From assembly GCA_027057815.1 (NCBI GenBank), contig JALURD010000060.1, positions 1 through 5,895 of the forward strand: a stretch of DNA of 5,895 bases. Reading direction: 5' to 3'. Numbering within the stretch: position 1 is the first letter of the stretch; every line of letters starts with the position of its first letter. A program made the position numbers and the translations under genes. Of this stretch, positions 5,204 to 5,895 are shown in pieces. Source of the DNA: Acidilobaceae archaeon. Its GTDB lineage: Archaea; Thermoproteota; Thermoprotei_A; Sulfolobales; Acidilobaceae. The notes beneath the pieces were generated by a model. That model was not told the DNA's origin, searched no databases, and was given only the letters and a program-made list of their open reading frames with translations.

Positions 5204-5895
5204 TTGAGGATAGGCTTCGTCTCCAGGTACCCTCCCGTACACTGCGGGGTGGGAGAGTATACCCGGATGCTTGCAGGGGCTCTTAGGAGCGTGTCTCCCA
5301 GGATTAGGGTGACTGTATACTCAACGTACGAGGCTGGCAGGGACCCCTACTCAGACGAGGTTTACGGCGTCGAGGTAAAGCCCTCCTATGAGAGGCTATC
5401 GAGTGACTTCTCCGGGATCCTGGATGCCCTAGCCGAGGACGGCGGGGTAGACGTTCTTCACGTCCAGCACGAGTACGGAATACAGGGTCCCCACGAGTCC
5501 CTCATAGAGGCTCTCCTGGAGGCTAAGAGGGAAAGGCTGGCCAGGATAGTGGCGATAACCATGCATACAGTCCTCCACCCCCTCAGCGGGAGGCGGGATG
5601 CCCTCGAGTTCCAAAGGCTCCTGGGGGAACTGGACCTAGTGATAGTCCACAGCTACCTCCAAGAGTATGAGTTGCAGGTCCAGGGGATTCCTCCCTGGAA
5701 GCTCTTCAGGATCCCTCACGGGACGCTGATAAACGAGTACATAGGCCACCCGAGGAGTGTCCTCCTCAAAAGCCTAACGATGGAGATAGGCCTAGAGCCT
5801 CGGAGGCTTAGGGGCATGATACTAGCGGTCCCAGGCTTCCTCAGGCTCGACAAGGGCCTGGATGTACTCGTGGAGGCGATGAAGAGGCTGGAGCC
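5204..5895 (+). CDS. GT4-type (GT-B fold) glycosyltransferase, C-terminus cut by window edge
   Basis: 230 codons are visible, covering the N-terminal acceptor domain and the first turn of the nucleotide-sugar domain of a retaining GT-B glycosyltransferase, which normally has 350-420 residues. The N-terminus MRIGFVSRYPPVHCGVGEYT (1-20) has the typical first strand plus the glycine loop CGVGEYT. HVQHEYG (86-92), HTVLHP (121-126), VIVHS (146-150) and IPHGT (170-174) are the expected strands and loops of this family. GFLRLDKGLDVLVEA (211-225) matches the G-x-x-x-x-x-KG-x-D-x-LxxA motif that opens the donor domain. The usual catalytic EPFG-like region lies beyond the edge. It is probably cytoplasmic or membrane-associated and uses a nucleotide sugar, for glycolipid, glycoprotein or compatible-solute synthesis; the acceptor cannot be told. 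The TTG start is fixed by the GGAGGTGA site 10 bases upstream; the frame closes at a TGA at 5147. It is separated from sfsA by 156 bases and probably has its own transcript. Confidence 0.92.
   Translation, partial: MRIGFVSRYPPVHCGVGEYTRMLAGALRSVSPRIRVTVYSTYEAGRDPYSDEVYGVEVKPSYERLSSDFSGILDALAEDGGVDVLHVQHEYGIQGPHESLIEALLEAKRERLARIVAITMHTVLHPLSGRRDALEFQRLLGELDLVIVHSYLQEYELQVQGIPPWKLFRIPHGTLINEYIGHPRSVLLKSLTMEIGLEPRRLRGMILAVPGFLRLDKGLDVLVEAMKRLE

Noticed and set aside
1..5895. CRISPR arrays, insertion sequences, integrase sites or toxin-antitoxin pairs
   Set aside because: No repeated spacer units, transposase motifs, long terminal repeats or small paired genes were seen on either strand.

Overview
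The window looks like chromosomal DNA from a hyperthermophilic crenarchaeon, most like Aeropyrum or a close relative in the Desulfurococcales. The reasons are the heavy use of AGG, ATA, CTA and GAG codons, frequent GTG and TTG starts behind GGAGG/GGTGA ribosome binding sites, genes packed nose to tail, and TATA-like boxes in the few gaps. This is an inference from style and protein families; no rRNA or other taxonomic marker is present.

Left part, minus strand (1-1425): a TrpB2-type tryptophan synthase beta subunit, cut by the left edge, lies downstream of an unrecognised 123-residue protein. The 107-base gap between them carries a TATA-like box, an 11-base inverted repeat and a GGAG ribosome binding site. 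A divergent intergenic region (1426-1632) with an A/T-rich core at 1478-1505 probably holds promoters for both directions.

Middle, plus strand (1633-5047): four tightly spaced genes form a likely operon. They are a protein with the layout of a DHH/DHHA1 phosphoesterase whose catalytic motifs are largely lost (a candidate Cdc45/RecJ-like replication protein), a 12-helix major facilitator transporter, a small alpha/beta hydrolase with an intact Ser-Asp-His triad, and an SfsA-family nuclease. The intergenic distances are 8 and 6 bases and then a 4-base TTGA overlap. No shared pathway is evident; they may simply be co-transcribed.

Right part (5048-5895): a 156-base gap carries strong RNA-structure signals, including a sequence that fits a C/D box kink-turn closed by a 5-bp stem and an overlapping 9-bp hairpin. 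It ends in a near-perfect ribosome binding site for a GT4-type glycosyltransferase that runs off the right edge.

The two points most worth a second look are the inactivated DHH-like protein and the possible C/D box RNA or kink-turn leader. Everything else is ordinary crenarchaeal housekeeping or accessory content.
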